Part shown: piece after piece, positions 63,771 through 64,000 of the stretch
How positions within the stretch are numbered: the first letter of the stretch is position 1
Layout of the letters: each line of letters starts with the position of its first letter
NCBI RefSeq assembly: GCF_039522365.1
Contig: NZ_BAAADJ010000060.1
Coordinates: 33,052-97,051, forward strand
Direction: 5' to 3'
Length of the DNA stretch: 64,000 nucleotides
From: Bacillus carboniphilus
GTDB lineage: Bacteria > Bacillota > Bacilli > Bacillales > JC228
Program-made: the position numbers and the translations under genes
Notes under the pieces: generated by a model
What the model was told of the DNA's origin: nothing
Database searches by the model: none
Seen by the model: only the letters and a program-made list of their open reading frames with translations

Positions 63771-63895
63771 CGGACACTGGTTCCGTTATTTTTATGAAAA
63801 TGCCGGTTTTCGGGGGGCGAACGGACTCTCGTTCCGTTATTTGACTGTTTTGGGTTCTTTTGATGCCGATTTTGGTCAAATAACGGATTCTCTGT
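63771..63895. repeat. Repeat of the CGGACTCAGGTTCCG family, interrupted by an IS end
   Basis: CGGACACTGGTTCCGTTATT at 63771 and CGGACTCTCGTTCCGTTATT at 63822 are 51 bp apart, and an inverted piece (GTCAAATAACGGATTCTCTG) lies at about 63875-63894. This is the same family as at 19600-19890. The repeat appears to be cut by the IS end that begins near 63897. Confidence 0.85.
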
Positions 63896-63896
63896 A

Positions 63897-64000
63897 GTCA
63901 AGTCCATAATATTGTGTAAAATTGATTACAAGTATCAACCAGCTTTGTATTGGTAATGTGTATGATTTTGATTTGGTTTGGAAGGGGCCCCTTCCAAACC
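63897..64000. mobile_element. Probable end of an IS256-family insertion sequence
   Basis: From 63900 the sequence AAGTCCATAATATTGTGTAA resembles the IS256 terminal repeat as I recall it (AAGTCCGTATAATTGTGTAA), with about three differences over 20 bases. It starts within a dispersed repeat. The transposase gene would lie beyond the window edge. Confidence 0.55.
63975..64000. terminator. Perfect 26-bp palindrome at the window edge
   Basis: GGTTTGGAAGGGG followed immediately by CCCCTTCCAAACC. In RNA it would form a strong hairpin, perhaps a terminator protecting the IS from outside transcription. The flank to the right is not visible. Confidence 0.55.

Overview
The window is low-GC Gram-positive chromosomal DNA from a motile, aerobic, endospore-forming member of the Bacillaceae. 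The evidence is strong AGGAGG-type ribosome binding sites, frequent GTG/TTG starts, hairpin-plus-T-tract terminators, sporulation genes (pdaA, a SleB-type hydrolase, a KatX-like catalase), motAB, a ba3-type oxidase, and a block colinear with the Bacillus subtilis yfjO-yfjP-pdaA-yfjT-yfkD-yfkF-yfkH-yfkI-yfkJ-yfkK-map region. No rRNA, tRNA, prophage or CRISPR array was seen. The only mobile-element signal is a probable IS256-family end at the right edge.

Layout. 0-7 kb: an MMPL exporter (cut by the window edge) with an SRPBCC protein, the ABC-F protein YkpA, a D-amino-acid dehydratase/aldolase-like PLP enzyme and a FusB-like EF-G-binding protein. 7-11.5 kb: a leftward operon of cstA, a cory-CC-star protein, an ArsA-type ATPase, a YogA-like reductase, a tiny ORF inside a structured RNA, and a CD3324-family protein. 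11.8-16.5 kb: a DoxX protein, a channel-like protein, and a ba3-type cytochrome oxidase unit (subunits IIa, II and I, then a SCO copper chaperone and a CtaG-like membrane protein). 16.8-27.2 kb: a lipoprotein, a C45 hydrolase, an acyl-reductase-like SDR with an aldehyde dehydrogenase, small proteins, a SleB-type hydrolase, an ASCH protein, an AbgT transporter and a CBO0543 protein. 27.3-39.3 kb: the yfj/yfk block with fumarase and OsmC genes. 39.6-44.8 kb: pseudouridine catabolism (psuK, psuG), motAB, a DUF1992 protein and a short QueF homologue behind a possible preQ1 riboswitch. 45.2-51.0 kb: three consecutive OppB/OppC-type permease pairs with no ATPase or binding protein nearby. 51.4-64 kb: acyl-CoA dehydrogenase, CPA1 antiporter, aminopeptidase, catalase, ptsG, an MFS exporter, small proteins and an ECF sigma factor.

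The most unusual content is (i) the three orphan permease pairs, two of which appear to start at aligned CTG codons; (ii) several unrelated intergenic tandem arrays whose periods (about 20-21, 42 and 51-52 bp) are all near whole numbers of DNA helical turns; (iii) candidate structured RNAs at 7.3, 26.3 and 44.4 kb; (iv) a short QueF with Cys in place of the usual active-site His; (v) a ba3 oxidase subunit I with Asn where the cross-linked Tyr is expected; and (vi) the CstA/cory-CC-star/ArsA operon, whose joint function is not established. All family assignments come from reading motifs by eye; no database search was possible.
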